Shown in pieces: positions 7,258 to 16,128 of a DNA stretch of 64,000 bases; positions within the stretch are counted from its first letter, which is position 1, and the number at the start of each line of letters is the position of its first letter. The position numbers were made by a program, and so were the translations under genes. Source of the stretch: Pseudoalteromonas arctica A 37-1-2 (GTDB lineage: Bacteria; Pseudomonadota; Gammaproteobacteria; Enterobacterales; Alteromonadaceae); contig NZ_CP011025.1 of assembly GCF_000238395.3 (NCBI RefSeq), positions 186,001 to 250,000 of the forward strand. Direction: 5' to 3'. Under the pieces are notes generated by a model. That model saw nothing but the letters and a program-made list of their open reading frames with translations, searched no databases and was not told the DNA's origin.

Positions 7258-8319
7258 ATGAAATTAAAATCACTTACAATCGCAATCGCGTTAGCTGCAA
7301 CTAGCGCATCTTCATTCGCTGCTGATAAAGAGCCTGGTTTCTACATTGGCGCTTTTGGCGACTACTATGACGCATCTTGGAGAAACATCCGTGGGCAAAA
7401 TGGCCTTGACGTAAACGAGTCAACTGGCTGGGGTGTAGAAGCTGGTTACCGTTTCAGTGATTACTGGAGCGCACGTCTTGAGTATGCAGATATGGACTTT
7501 AATGCTTTTGATAAAGTAAATGGCAACCGCGACAATGTTGATGGCGAACGTTACGGTATTGATGCTCTTTACCACATTGATGGCGGTCCTTTCTACGGTC
7601 TTTTCGGTATTAAAGAAATGGACATAGTAGATGACAATACATTCCTAAATGCAGGTGTTGGTTACCAACATTTCATTACAGATGGTTTATTTGTTAATGC
7701 TGAAACAGCTGTATACCAAGGTCTTGATAAAGGTTATACAGATGTAGGCGCTAAAATTGGTATTAACTACTTATTCGGCCAAAATTCAGCTCCTGTAGAG
7801 CCAGTTAAACCAGCTCCAGAGCCTAAGGTAATTGAAGTAGCTGTAGCTCCTACAGATAGCGACAACGACAACATTCCTGATGCAGATGATAAGTGTGCTA
7901 ACACACCTATGACTGATGCAGTTGATGGCACTGGTTGTACTTTATATGAAGATAAAGAAGTAACTGTAAGCTTATTAGTGACTTTCCCTAACAATGCTTC
8001 AGCAGTATCTACTCAGTACTTAAACGATATTGAAAAAGTATCTGCATTCTTAAAAGAGTACCCAGATACAACAGTACTTTTAGAAGGTCACACTTCTTCT
8101 GTAGGTAAAGCAACTTACAACAAATGGTTATCTAAAAAACGTGCTGATGCAGTAGCTAAGCAATTAGTTTCTGATGGCATTGCTAAAGACCGTATTACTA
8201 CAGTTGGTTTAGGTGAAGAGCGTCTTAAAAATGATGCAAACACTAAAGCTGCAAACGCAGAAAACCGTCGTGTAGAAGCGCATATCAAAACTATCAAAAA
8301 CGTTAAAGTTTTACGTTAA
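7258..8319 (+). CDS. OmpA-family outer-membrane porin
   Basis: This is an outer-membrane beta-barrel protein with a periplasmic peptidoglycan-binding domain. Residues 1-21 form a signal peptide ending SSFAA. Residues ~25-175 form the barrel with alternating aromatic strands (GFYIGAFGDYYD, SARLEYADMDF, NYLFG). A proline-rich linker (PVEPVKPAPEP) and a thrombospondin type 3-like calcium repeat, DSDNDNIPDADDKCANTP, follow. The C-terminal OmpA domain has LLEGHTSSVGKATYNKWLS and RRVEAHIK. Two cysteines flank the TSP3 repeat and may form a disulfide. The gene is preceded by GGGAAGAAAAC and followed by a strong terminator, so it is monocistronic. Confidence 0.9.
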   Translation: MKLKSLTIAIALAATSASSFAADKEPGFYIGAFGDYYDASWRNIRGQNGLDVNESTGWGVEAGYRFSDYWSARLEYADMDFNAFDKVNGNRDNVDGERYGIDALYHIDGGPFYGLFGIKEMDIVDDNTFLNAGVGYQHFITDGLFVNAETAVYQGLDKGYTDVGAKIGINYLFGQNSAPVEPVKPAPEPKVIEVAVAPTDSDNDNIPDADDKCANTPMTDAVDGTGCTLYEDKEVTVSLLVTFPNNASAVSTQYLNDIEKVSAFLKEYPDTTVLLEGHTSSVGKATYNKWLSKKRADAVAKQLVSDGIAKDRITTVGLGEERLKNDANTKAANAENRRVEAHIKTIKNVKVLR

Positions 8320-8335
8320 TTAAATAGTTTGTAAT

Positions 8336-8364
8336 AAAAACCCAGCCAAGTGCTGGGTTTTTTT
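8336..8364 (+). terminator. Rho-independent terminator of the OmpA gene
   Basis: A CCCAGC/GCTGGG stem with flanking A and T runs lies 17 bases past the porin stop. Nearly the same stem recurs after rnk and after groL. Confidence 0.9.
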
Positions 8365-8611
8365 ATGCCTGTAATAAATTAATATTGGTTAATGGTAATG
8401 ATTCTTACTTAACAAGTATTCATGAAAATAGTTTTTACTACAACCACTATTCATAGTATTTATAATCGGTATAATCAGTTGCGTAACTGGATGGATTTTC
8501 ATCTATCCATAAAAGCTTTATAATTACGCGTTAGAATACTATAAGTATTGGGTAACTTATTTGCGCTTGAAGCGCTACCGGATACTTTCACGTCACCAAG
8601 AGGGCAATATT

Positions 8612-11209
8612 GTGCTACAAGAATATCGTAAACACGTAGAAGAACGTGCCGCGTTAGGTATCGTACCAGCGCCATTAGATGCTCAGCAAACTGCTGATCT
8701 TATTGAATTAATCAAAACTCCACCAGCAGGTGAAGAAGAATTCATTTTAGATTTGTTCATTCAGCGTATACCAGCAGGTGTTGATGATGCTGCTTATATT
8801 AAAGCGGGCTTCTTAGCAGCTGTAGCTAAAGGTGAAACTAATTCTCCACTTGTTTCTAAAGAAAAAGCGGCAGAATTATTAGGTACAATGTTGGGCGGTT
8901 ACAATATCGCACCAATGATTGACCTACTTGATGACGAAACACTTGCACCAATCGTAGTTAAAGGCCTTTCAAATACATTACTTATGTTTGATGCGTTCTA
9001 CGATGTAGAAGAAAAAGCAAAAGCAGGTAATACATTCGCTAAGCAAATTATTGAGTCTTGGGCAAATGCAGAATGGTTTACTAATAAGCCAGCTGTTGCT
9101 GAAAAGATCTCAGTTACTGTATTCAAAGTAACTGGCGAAACAAATACTGATGACTTGTCTCCTGCACCAGATGCATGGTCTCGTCCAGATATCCCACTTC
9201 ATGCTTTAGCAATGCTAAAAATTGAACGCGATGGTATTACACCTGATAAAGCGGGCGAAGTTGGTCCAATTACTCAGATTGAAGAATTAAAAACTAAAGG
9301 TTTACCACTTGCTTACGTAGGTGATGTTGTTGGTACGGGTTCTTCTCGTAAGTCTGCAACTAACTCTGTACTTTGGTTTATGGGCGATGATATCCCATTC
9401 GTACCAAACAAGCGTGTTGGCGGTGTATGTCTAGGTAATAAAATTGCTCCAATCTTCTTCAACACAATGGAAGATTCAGGCGCATTACCAATCGAATTAA
9501 ATGTTGATGAACTCAACATGGGCGAGCAAATCGACATTTATCCGTACGAAGGTGTTGTTAAGCAACATGGTACTGATAAAGTGATTTCTACTTTTGAGCT
9601 TAAATCTGATGTGATTTTAGATGAAGTTCGTGCTGGTGGTCGTATTCCACTAATTATCGGTCGTGGTTTAACTGATAAAGCGCGTACATCTCTTGGCTTA
9701 GGTGCAACTGATACATTTAAAGTACCAACAGCAACAGAAGTTTCTGATAAAGGCTTCACACTAGCGCAAAAAATGGTTGGTAAAGCATGTAACGTTGCAG
9801 GTATTCGCCCAGGTCAGTACTGTGAGCCTAAAATGACAACTGTTGGTTCGCAAGATACAACAGGTCCTATGACACGTGATGAACTTAAAGATCTAGCATG
9901 TTTAGGTTTCTCTGCAGATTTAACAATGCAGTCATTCTGTCATACATCAGCTTATCCTAAGCCTATCGATGTAAGCACTCACCATACGCTTCCTGATTTC
10001 ATCATGAACCGTGGCGGTGTTTCACTTCGTCCAGGTGATGGTATTATTCACTCGTGGTTAAACCGTATGTTATTACCAGATACCGTAGGTACTGGTGGTG
10101 ATTCACATACACGTTTCCCATTAGGTATTTCATTCCCAGCAGGTTCGGGTGCAGTAGCATTCGCAGCAGCAACTGGTGTTATGCCACTTGATATGCCTGA
10201 ATCTATTTTGGTTCGTTTTAAAGGCGAAATGCAACCAGGCATCACTTTACGTGACCTTGTTCATGCAATCCCTTACTACGGTATCAAACAAGGTTTATTA
10301 ACAGTTGAGAAAAAAGGTAAAATTAACGAATTCTCTGGTCGCGTACTAGAAATTGAAGGCGTTGAGCACCTAACTGTTGAGCAAGCGTTTGAATTATCAG
10401 ATGCATCTGCAGAGCGTTCGGCAGCAGGTTGTACTGTTAAGTTATCTAAAGAGTCTATCTCTGAATACCTTGAGTCAAACATTGTTATGCTTAAGTGGAT
10501 GATTTCTGAAGGTTACGGCGATGTACGTACGATTGAACGTCGTATTACTGCAATGCAAGATTGGTTAGCTAACCCAGAACTAATGGAAGCTGACGCTGAT
10601 GCAGAGTACAAGCATATCGTTGAAATTGATTTAGCTGAGATTAAAGAACCTGTTCTTTGTGCTCCAAATGACCCAGATGATGCGCGTCTTCTTTCTGATG
10701 TTGCTGGCGAGAAAATTGATGAAGTATTCATCGGTTCTTGTATGACTAACATTGGTCACTTCCGTGCTGCTGGTAAGTTGCTTGATGGCTTTAAAGGTCA
10801 ACTTCCGACTCAGCTTTGGGTTGCTCCACCTACTAAGATGGACAAAGACCAACTTACAGAAGAAGGTTACTATGGTATTTTTGGTCGTGTTGGCGCACGT
10901 ATCGAAACTCCAGGTTGTTCACTATGTATGGGTAACCAAGCACGTGTTGCAGATAAAGCAACGGTTGTGTCTACCTCTACACGTAACTTCCCTAACCGTT
11001 TAGGTAATGGCGCAAACGTATTCTTAGCATCATCTGAGCTTGCTGCAATTGCTGCAATCATTGGTAAATTACCAACAGTTGCTGAGTACCAAGAGTATGC
11101 TGCGAAGATCAATGCAACGGCTTCAGATACATACCGTTACTTGAACTTCCACCGTATGCCTGCTTACACTAAAAAAGCAGACAACGTGATTATTCAACAA
11201 GCTGTATAA
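8612..11209 (+). CDS. acnB: Aconitate hydratase B
   Basis: AcnB interconverts citrate and isocitrate in the TCA cycle with a [4Fe-4S] cluster. The protein follows E. coli AcnB closely from its start ([16 protein letters not shown]) through [20 protein letters not shown]. The cluster cysteines sit in [14 protein letters not shown] and CSLCMGNQ. I place the start at the GTG at 8612: AGAGGG lies seven bases upstream and the resulting length of 865 residues equals E. coli AcnB. An in-frame TTG at 8561 would add 17 residues unlike the family. The gene stands alone between two terminators. The ~245-base leader (8365-8611) shows no recognised element. Confidence 0.97.
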   Translation: MLQEYRKHVEERAALGIVPAPLDAQQTADLIELIKTPPAGEEEFILDLFIQRIPAGVDDAAYIKAGFLAAVAKGETNSPLVSKEKAAELLGTMLGGYNIAPMIDLLDDETLAPIVVKGLSNTLLMFDAFYDVEEKAKAGNTFAKQIIESWANAEWFTNKPAVAEKISVTVFKVTGETNTDDLSPAPDAWSRPDIPLHALAMLKIERDGITPDKAGEVGPITQIEELKTKGLPLAYVGDVVGTGSSRKSATNSVLWFMGDDIPFVPNKRVGGVCLGNKIAPIFFNTMEDSGALPIELNVDELNMGEQIDIYPYEGVVKQHGTDKVISTFELKSDVILDEVRAGGRIPLIIGRGLTDKARTSLGLGATDTFKVPTATEVSDKGFTLAQKMVGKACNVAGIRPGQYCEPKMTTVGSQDTTGPMTRDELKDLACLGFSADLTMQSFCHTSAYPKPIDVSTHHTLPDFIMNRGGVSLRPGDGIIHSWLNRMLLPDTVGTGGDSHTRFPLGISFPAGSGAVAFAAATGVMPLDMPESILVRFKGEMQPGITLRDLVHAIPYYGIKQGLLTVEKKGKINEFSGRVLEIEGVEHLTVEQAFELSDASAERSAAGCTVKLSKESISEYLESNIVMLKWMISEGYGDVRTIERRITAMQDWLANPELMEADADAEYKHIVEIDLAEIKEPVLCAPNDPDDARLLSDVAGEKIDEVFIGSCMTNIGHFRAAGKLLDGFKGQLPTQLWVAPPTKMDKDQLTEEGYYGIFGRVGARIETPGCSLCMGNQARVADKATVVSTSTRNFPNRLGNGANVFLASSELAAIAAIIGKLPTVAEYQEYAAKINATASDTYRYLNFHRMPAYTKKADNVIIQQAV

Positions 11210-11225
11210 TTTTTAGAGTTTGTTT

Positions 11226-11250
11226 AAAAACCCGCTTAGGCGGGTTTTTT
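11226..11250 (+). terminator. Rho-independent terminator of acnB
   Basis: An AACCCGC/GCGGGTT stem with a TTAG loop and a following T-run lies 17 bases after the acnB stop. Confidence 0.9.
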
Positions 11251-11409
11251 ATTGGCTAAAATAAATATTAGATAGTTCATGCTTCTTTTTTTATATTATT
11301 GTATTAAATCTAGTCTTAAGTTGCTTTTAAAGTAAGTAATCGCGCAAAAAATCCTATCAAAATGCATTAAAATCCTCATCAATATTCTCATTATTTTAGG
11401 CGAGATTTT

Positions 11410-12042
11410 ATGACAGCATTAAACAACCAGAATTTACTGCAACTACGTTTTGTTAACCAAGCAAATATTGATTTGGTTAAGCCTTCTTTTGATAACCTGC
11501 CTGCAAATCCTTATGCAGATGGCGCCTTTCGTAAACGTCGTTACTCAGTAGTCAAAATGCAAGATGGTGAAATAAAGCTACAGCAAGCCAAAGCATTTGT
11601 TCAAGACGATTCAATTAATACTTTTCAAGGTAATGTAGAGCGTACTTACGAAAACCTAGAGCAAAGTTTACTTGAGTCAGAAGGCATGAAAAGCATTGTA
11701 AATGAGTTTCGCCAACTTACGGGTATTGATGAGCAGCGTGATATTGAAATTCATCAGTTCCGTATGCTTGCTATTAACAGTGATACGCCAGCAGCGCCAG
11801 AAGGCGTACATCAAGATGGTTTTGATCATGTATGTATATGCGGCGTTTCTCACGAGAACTTAGAAGGCGGCGAGCTACTTGTATACGAAAACAAGCAAGC
11901 TGAGCCTTGTTTTAAAATGGAAATAAAAGACGGCATGTTTGCATTAATAAATGACCGTCAAGTGTGGCACAACGCAACACCTATGAACAAAATTGATGCT
12001 AGCAAACCAGGTTACCTGGATTGTTTTGTATTAACGTCTTAA
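11410..12042 (+). CDS. 2OG-Fe(II) dioxygenase of the amino-acid hydroxylase type
   Basis: This 210-residue protein resembles the 2OG-Fe dioxygenase family (Pfam 2OG-Fe_dioxy) that includes bacterial L-isoleucine 4-hydroxylase. The iron triad is visible: H134 and D136 in EGVHQDGFDH and H187 in VWHNATP. Family features include FRKRRYSVVKM near 40-50 and GGELLVYENK near 153-162. No signal peptide is present, so it acts in the cytoplasm. A class V PLP enzyme starts nine bases later, so the two are almost certainly co-transcribed and may act on the same metabolite. A free amino acid substrate is inference from the family; the specific one cannot be read. Confidence 0.82.
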   Translation: MTALNNQNLLQLRFVNQANIDLVKPSFDNLPANPYADGAFRKRRYSVVKMQDGEIKLQQAKAFVQDDSINTFQGNVERTYENLEQSLLESEGMKSIVNEFRQLTGIDEQRDIEIHQFRMLAINSDTPAAPEGVHQDGFDHVCICGVSHENLEGGELLVYENKQAEPCFKMEIKDGMFALINDRQVWHNATPMNKIDASKPGYLDCFVLTS

Positions 12043-12051
12043 GGAATAAGC

Positions 12052-13287
12052 ATGAACATAACGCAATTACGTGAGCAGTTTCCTGCATTAATGCAAAACG
12101 TTGATGGTAAATCGCCAATATTTTTAGACGGACCAGGTGGCTCGCAGGTACCAACATCGGTGCTTAATGCGATGACAGCTTACTTAGGTCATTATAATTC
12201 GAACTTAGGTGGTGCGTTTTTTTCAAGTGATAAAACGGTTGAGTTGATGGCGAATGCGCGTCAAGCCGCCGCTGATTTACTTAATGCACCTAGCTCACAA
12301 CAAATTGTGTTTGGTCCAAACATGACCAGCCTAACATTTAGCTTTAGCCGTGCAATTTCACGTGACTGGCAGGCTGGCGATGAAATAATTGTAACCAATG
12401 CCGATCATTTCTCAAATGTATCGTCGTGGCAACAAGCCGCAGAAGATAAAGACGTAAAGGTAAATACAGCGCTTATTAATGAAGCTGATTGCAGCTTAGA
12501 TATGGCGCAATTTGAAAGCCTATTAAACAGTAATACTAAGCTCGTAGCGGTAACGTATGCGTCAAATACCACAGGTTCAATTAACAATATTAAACGTATT
12601 GTTGAGCTTGCTCACGCTGTAGGCGCACTTGTTTATGTTGATGCAGTACATTACGCACCACACGAGCTTGTTGACGTGCAAGCACTTGATTGCGATTTTT
12701 TAGCCTGCTCTGCATATAAGTTTTTTGGCCCGCATTTAGGCATGGTTTACGGTAAAAAAGAACATTTAGACGGGTTTACACCTTATAAAGTTGAGCCAGC
12801 TAAAGACGTAGCACCAGGTCGTTGGGAAACCGGCACACAAAGCTTTGAAGCTATGGCGGGCTTTATTGCTGCTGTTGATTACATTGCAGCAATTAGCGAA
12901 CTTGACGATAGCCATTCACGCCGCGAAAAGTTAAGCATAGCTTTTGCTAAAACTAAACAACACGAAATGGCGCTTAGTGAGCACTTTTTAACGCGCTTGG
13001 TAAACTACCCACGTATTAAGTTGTTTGGTATTGATGACTTTGATCGCTTAAATGAGCGTACACCTACTTTTGCTTTAATTTTTGAAGGGCTTGAGCCACG
13101 CGCCGTTTCAGAATTTTTAGGTAAGCAGCATATTTGTGTGTGGGATGGTAATTTTTACGCGCAAGGTTTGTGCAAGCAATTAGATGTGCTTGATAAAGGC
13201 GGTGTAGTGCGCATTGGTTGTATGCACTACAACACGATTGAAGAGCTAGATCAGTTGTTTAATTTATTTGATGAACTGCTCGGTTAA
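12052..13287 (+). CDS. Class V aminotransferase-fold PLP enzyme, cysteine desulfurase-like (VC1184 type)
   Basis: This 411-residue fold-type I PLP enzyme is of the cysteine desulfurase-like group represented by Vibrio cholerae VC1184. The PLP lysine is K223 in CSAYKFFGPHLG. D197 and H200 in YVDAVHYAPH stack and hydrogen-bond the cofactor. The N-terminus has FLDGPGGSQVP. No iron-sulfur assembly genes are adjacent, so a general desulfurase role is doubtful. Its only partner is the 2OG-Fe dioxygenase nine bases upstream, which suggests a lyase, desulfurase or transaminase acting on a hydroxylated amino acid. The fold is certain; the reaction is not. Confidence 0.85.
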   Translation: MNITQLREQFPALMQNVDGKSPIFLDGPGGSQVPTSVLNAMTAYLGHYNSNLGGAFFSSDKTVELMANARQAAADLLNAPSSQQIVFGPNMTSLTFSFSRAISRDWQAGDEIIVTNADHFSNVSSWQQAAEDKDVKVNTALINEADCSLDMAQFESLLNSNTKLVAVTYASNTTGSINNIKRIVELAHAVGALVYVDAVHYAPHELVDVQALDCDFLACSAYKFFGPHLGMVYGKKEHLDGFTPYKVEPAKDVAPGRWETGTQSFEAMAGFIAAVDYIAAISELDDSHSRREKLSIAFAKTKQHEMALSEHFLTRLVNYPRIKLFGIDDFDRLNERTPTFALIFEGLEPRAVSEFLGKQHICVWDGNFYAQGLCKQLDVLDKGGVVRIGCMHYNTIEELDQLFNLFDELLG

Positions 13288-13300
13288 ATAATACTGATTT

Positions 13301-13326
13301 TGGTGCGCTAACTATTTGGCGCACCA
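13301..13326. terminator. Hairpin between convergent genes
   Basis: A perfect TGGTGCGC/GCGCACCA stem with a 10-base loop overlaps the stop of the minus-strand oxygenase and follows the plus-strand PLP gene. T-tracts are weak on both sides, so termination strength is uncertain. Confidence 0.5.
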
Positions 13327-14012
13327 TATATTTGTTCTGCACGATTAAACAACACCCACGATGTTAAAATATACTTATCGTTTGATACTGGCTTATTACC
13401 CCTGTGGGTATGTGTAAAGTAGCCAGGAGCTATTACCATAGTGCCTTTTTTAGGTGCTATTTTACGATTTTGATAGTAAAACTCCGTTTCACCGCCTTCA
13501 TCAACATCGTTTAAATAAAACATAAATAACAACACGCGATGCAAAGCTTCATTGTGCTGTAGCTGCGGGTAAACTTCACTATGCCAGTAAGGGTAGCCAC
13601 CTTTGTTTACTTCATATTTTTGCGCTTGAATATTACCAAGTCTAAAAATTTGCTGAACTAGCAAAGGTAATTGCGGTTTACCCACTTCTTCAAAATTTTC
13701 TTGGGTTAAATCGACTACTTCCCCTGTTTTTGGGTGATAGACCTTTAAGCCAAATGCCCCAATCATCATAAAAATATGCTCTTCAACATACTTAAAAACA
13801 TGCTGTGCAGTCGTTTGTTGTATATGTTTTAATTGTTGTGCATATTCGGGGTGATTATTTAAGTGTAGGTCGTGACTGTCTTTTTTCTTTAAGTCGACAC
13901 CGCCCGATGTTACCCCTTGTTTTACATGCGGGCTTTGCGCGAATGTGGAAATAAATTCATCGCAAAACTCATCGCTTAATGCGTTATCAACAACGCGTAT
14001 AAAGTCCGTCAT
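13308..14012 (-). CDS. Prolyl 4-hydroxylase-like 2OG-Fe(II) oxygenase
   Basis: This 234-residue protein has the prolyl 4-hydroxylase alpha-subunit type C-terminal domain: YWHSEVYP (iron ligands H144 and E146, so HxE rather than HxD), FMFYLNDVDEGGETEF (164-179), KGTMVIAPGYFTHTHRG with the distal histidine at 201 or 203, and a likely 2OG-binding basic residue further on (NDKYILTSW). It has no signal peptide. Only 33 bases separate its start from the divergent thioesterase gene, so promoters must overlap. The target, a protein prolyl or a small molecule, cannot be read from sequence. Confidence 0.8.
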   Translation of the reverse strand: MTDFIRVVDNALSDEFCDEFISTFAQSPHVKQGVTSGGVDLKKKDSHDLHLNNHPEYAQQLKHIQQTTAQHVFKYVEEHIFMMIGAFGLKVYHPKTGEVVDLTQENFEEVGKPQLPLLVQQIFRLGNIQAQKYEVNKGGYPYWHSEVYPQLQHNEALHRVLLFMFYLNDVDEGGETEFYYQNRKIAPKKGTMVIAPGYFTHTHRGNKPVSNDKYILTSWVLFNRAEQIYGAPNS

Positions 14013-14045
14013 GGTTTACCTTTATATAATTATTATTGGATTTTT

Positions 14046-14444
14046 ATGTTTATTGAAAAAGTGATGCCGCGCTTTAGCGAAACAGATGCACTCGGACACA
14101 TTAACAATACCGTACTACCTGTATGGTTTGAAGTCGCACGTGGACCTATTTTTAAGTTTTTTACACCGGACTTAAATCCACATGATTGGAAATTGATTAT
14201 CGCCAAAGTTGAAGTGTCGTTTGTAGGCGAATTATTTTATGGCCACGAAGTGACCGTAAAAACCTCTGTAGAGCATATAGGCACTAGCTCTTTTACGCTT
14301 AGACAGGAAGCATGGCAACACGATAAATGCTGCGCAATAGGCAAAGCTGTGATGGTGAGGTACGACTTTGTTGCTAAATCAAAACAAGCGCTTAGTATTG
14401 ACGAAAAAGCGGCGCTTAACGAGCATATTACTGCTGAGTCGTAA
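14046..14444 (+). CDS. Hotdog-fold acyl-CoA thioesterase (4HBT family)
   Basis: This 132-residue single-domain hotdog protein carries the 4HBT motif RFSETDALGHINN (9-21), where the aspartate is catalytic in YbgC-type thioesterases, followed by WFEVAR. The middle has the usual VEVSFVGELFYGHEVTVKTSV strands. It probably hydrolyses a short- or medium-chain acyl-CoA in the cytoplasm. The start is preceded by GGATTTTT. It is transcribed away from the prolyl-hydroxylase-like gene, and 144 bases of AT-rich DNA separate it from the sigma factor gene. The specific acyl group is unknown. Confidence 0.82.
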   Translation: MFIEKVMPRFSETDALGHINNTVLPVWFEVARGPIFKFFTPDLNPHDWKLIIAKVEVSFVGELFYGHEVTVKTSVEHIGTSSFTLRQEAWQHDKCCAIGKAVMVRYDFVAKSKQALSIDEKAALNEHITAES

Positions 14445-14588
14445 CTTAGCTAATAAATGACCTTTTAGTGACAAACGCTTGGTTTGTCATATTCTTAGCA
14501 TAATTGAATGCTAGATTAATCCTCTTAAATATAACGACTAATACAGTTGTTTTTACTTTTTGAACTAAGAGGTTGTTAAAGCTATTTT

Positions 14589-15110
14589 ATGATTATCGAG
14601 TCATTTTTTGAAAAATTATATATCGAGCACAACAGTGAACTAAATCGTAGAGTCCGTGATTTTTTTGGGGCAAGCCTTAGCGACCATGAAGATTTAGTGC
14701 AGGAAGCATTTAGTAATATGTTGTCGCACCAGCATATTGATAAAATAGAATTTCCGAAAGCTTATCTGCTTCGTTCAGCTATTAACATTGGTTTAAATTA
14801 TCGTTCTCGTTCTCGTTTTAAAAATACCCAATATTTGTCAGACGACATCCTCGATAATATTGATGAACCACTATGTACACAAGGTAGCCCTGAGGATCTA
14901 TGTAGCATGAATTTACGAATTGAATATATTTCAGATGCGATGAATACGCTTACAGATAAGCAGCGAGACCTTATAGTACGTAGCCGAATTCATGGTGAAA
15001 CATATCAACAAATTAAAGTGGCAACAGGGTTTAGCCTAGGTGATATAAGCCGCCAAATGCAAAGTGCTATTGAGCAATTGCATAGCTACATAAGTGCCAA
15101 AAATGCGTGA
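14589..15110 (+). CDS. ECF-family RNA polymerase sigma factor, FecI-like
   Basis: This 173-residue protein has sigma region 2 (HEDLVQEAFSNMLSH, 33-47) and region 4 (MNTLTDKQRDLIVRSRIHGETYQQIKVATG, in two overlapping halves). The order and length match FecI-type extracytoplasmic sigma factors, which usually pair with a FecR-like anti-sigma factor and a TonB receptor. No anti-sigma gene is adjacent. The next genes, on the opposite strand, are a secreted phosphatase and a TonB receptor whose ~55-residue N-terminus is too short to carry a signalling domain. It may control that receptor or a distant regulon. A perfect hairpin spans its stop codon. Confidence 0.85.
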   Translation: MIIESFFEKLYIEHNSELNRRVRDFFGASLSDHEDLVQEAFSNMLSHQHIDKIEFPKAYLLRSAINIGLNYRSRSRFKNTQYLSDDILDNIDEPLCTQGSPEDLCSMNLRIEYISDAMNTLTDKQRDLIVRSRIHGETYQQIKVATGFSLGDISRQMQSAIEQLHSYISAKNA

Positions 15111-15129
15111 CTAAGTTCCCTAGTCACGC
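15105..15129 (+). terminator. Hairpin at the end of the ECF sigma gene
   Basis: A perfect nine-base stem, GCGTGACTA/TAGTCACGC, begins just before and includes the TGA stop. The downstream sequence is not T-rich, so termination may be inefficient or rho-assisted. Confidence 0.5.
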
Positions 15130-15189
15130 TAATCCTCTCCTTGTACGCGTTATTATATAGAGCCATAGGTTATCTTCGTTTTATTGCGG

Positions 15190-16074
15190 TTATTTAATAG
15201 GAAGAACCATTGAAGGCTGCCTCCCTTGACCATTAATTTTAAGTTGGGTTGGCGAAAATTCAAGAGTGCTAAATGCAGTTGTATCGGTATCAAGCATCGC
15301 ATGAAAAGTTACAAAGTGAATGCCGTCTTTTTTTGCGTAGTTACCTACATGGTTATGACCATTAAACCATGCTTTTACGGTTGAATACTGGCTAATAAGG
15401 GTTAGCACTTCTTGCGCGTTCCATAGGTTATGATTGTTCTCCGGAAAAATAGGAAAATGACTCAGTAGCACAACAGGTTGCTCTTTTACTTGCGCTACTT
15501 TTAGCTTCTCTTCTAACCACTTAAGCTGTTTTATACCAATTGCGCCATTCCAATCTTCATGCCCTTTATATTGAGAGTTAAACAAGGCCATATTTTGTTG
15601 ATGTTTTTTACTATTTTTAGGCCATGCGTAAGTGCTCACATCGTTGCCATCTAAAGCAATAAAAAGCCAGCCGTTTACTTCAAAGCTGTAGTACCGCGCG
15701 GGCATATTTAATGTGTTAGTTATGCGCATTTTAAACTTATCATCTACCGAGAATTCATGGTTTCCTAATACATGATAAAGGGGAGGGTTAAGTGACGATG
15801 ATATTGTATTTAATGGGATAAAACTTTTAAATTCACGGTCGATAAAGTCGCCTAAATGTAATACTCCCGATAAAGGCAGAGCATTAAATTGCTCAACCGC
15901 AGTGCTGAACTTTTGAGGGCAAGATGTATAGTGTCGAGTACCTTTATTGGCTTGTTCTGCATATTGGCAATCGGCAACAATACCTAAAGTAAATGTGTCA
16001 TTTGCAGCAATTGATGGGCAACAAACCAAAAGCAGGAATAAATTAATAAGTAATGAAACAGTGTGTTTTTGCAT
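15190..16074 (-). CDS. Secreted metallophosphoesterase, ADP-ribose/CDP-alcohol diphosphatase-like
   Basis: This calcineurin-like phosphoesterase carries LGIVADCQYA, LHLGDFIDRE, VLGNHEF, LLSHFP and FNGHNHVG, the full set of dimetal motifs. The ADCQYA...RHYTSC segment resembles manganese-dependent ADP-ribose/CDP-alcohol diphosphatases such as ADPRM. I start at the ATG at 16074 because AAGGA lies eight bases upstream; an ATG at 16104 would add ten residues ahead of a good signal peptide (MQKHTVSLLINLFLLLVCC then SIAA). A lipobox is not obvious, so periplasmic location is likely. It lies 54 bases after the TonB receptor gene in the same direction, which suggests the receptor imports a phosphorylated or nucleotide-like ligand. 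Confidence 0.8.
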   Translation of the reverse strand: MQKHTVSLLINLFLLLVCCPSIAANDTFTLGIVADCQYAEQANKGTRHYTSCPQKFSTAVEQFNALPLSGVLHLGDFIDREFKSFIPLNTISSSLNPPLYHVLGNHEFSVDDKFKMRITNTLNMPARYYSFEVNGWLFIALDGNDVSTYAWPKNSKKHQQNMALFNSQYKGHEDWNGAIGIKQLKWLEEKLKVAQVKEQPVVLLSHFPIFPENNHNLWNAQEVLTLISQYSTVKAWFNGHNHVGNYAKKDGIHFVTFHAMLDTDTTAFSTLEFSPTQLKINGQGRQPSMVLPIK

Positions 16075-16128
16075 AACTTTTTTCCTTAAAGTTACTGGCT
16101 GCAAAAGCAGCCAGTTTAGAGGTGAGAG

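Noticed and set aside
12052..13287. Iron-sulfur cluster desulfurase (SufS/IscS)
   Set aside because: No suf or isc genes are adjacent and the partner is a dioxygenase; it belongs to the VC1184-type side branch.
15533..15550. TATACCAATT motif as another repeat-family copy
   Set aside because: It lies inside the metallophosphoesterase coding region and has no partner arm.
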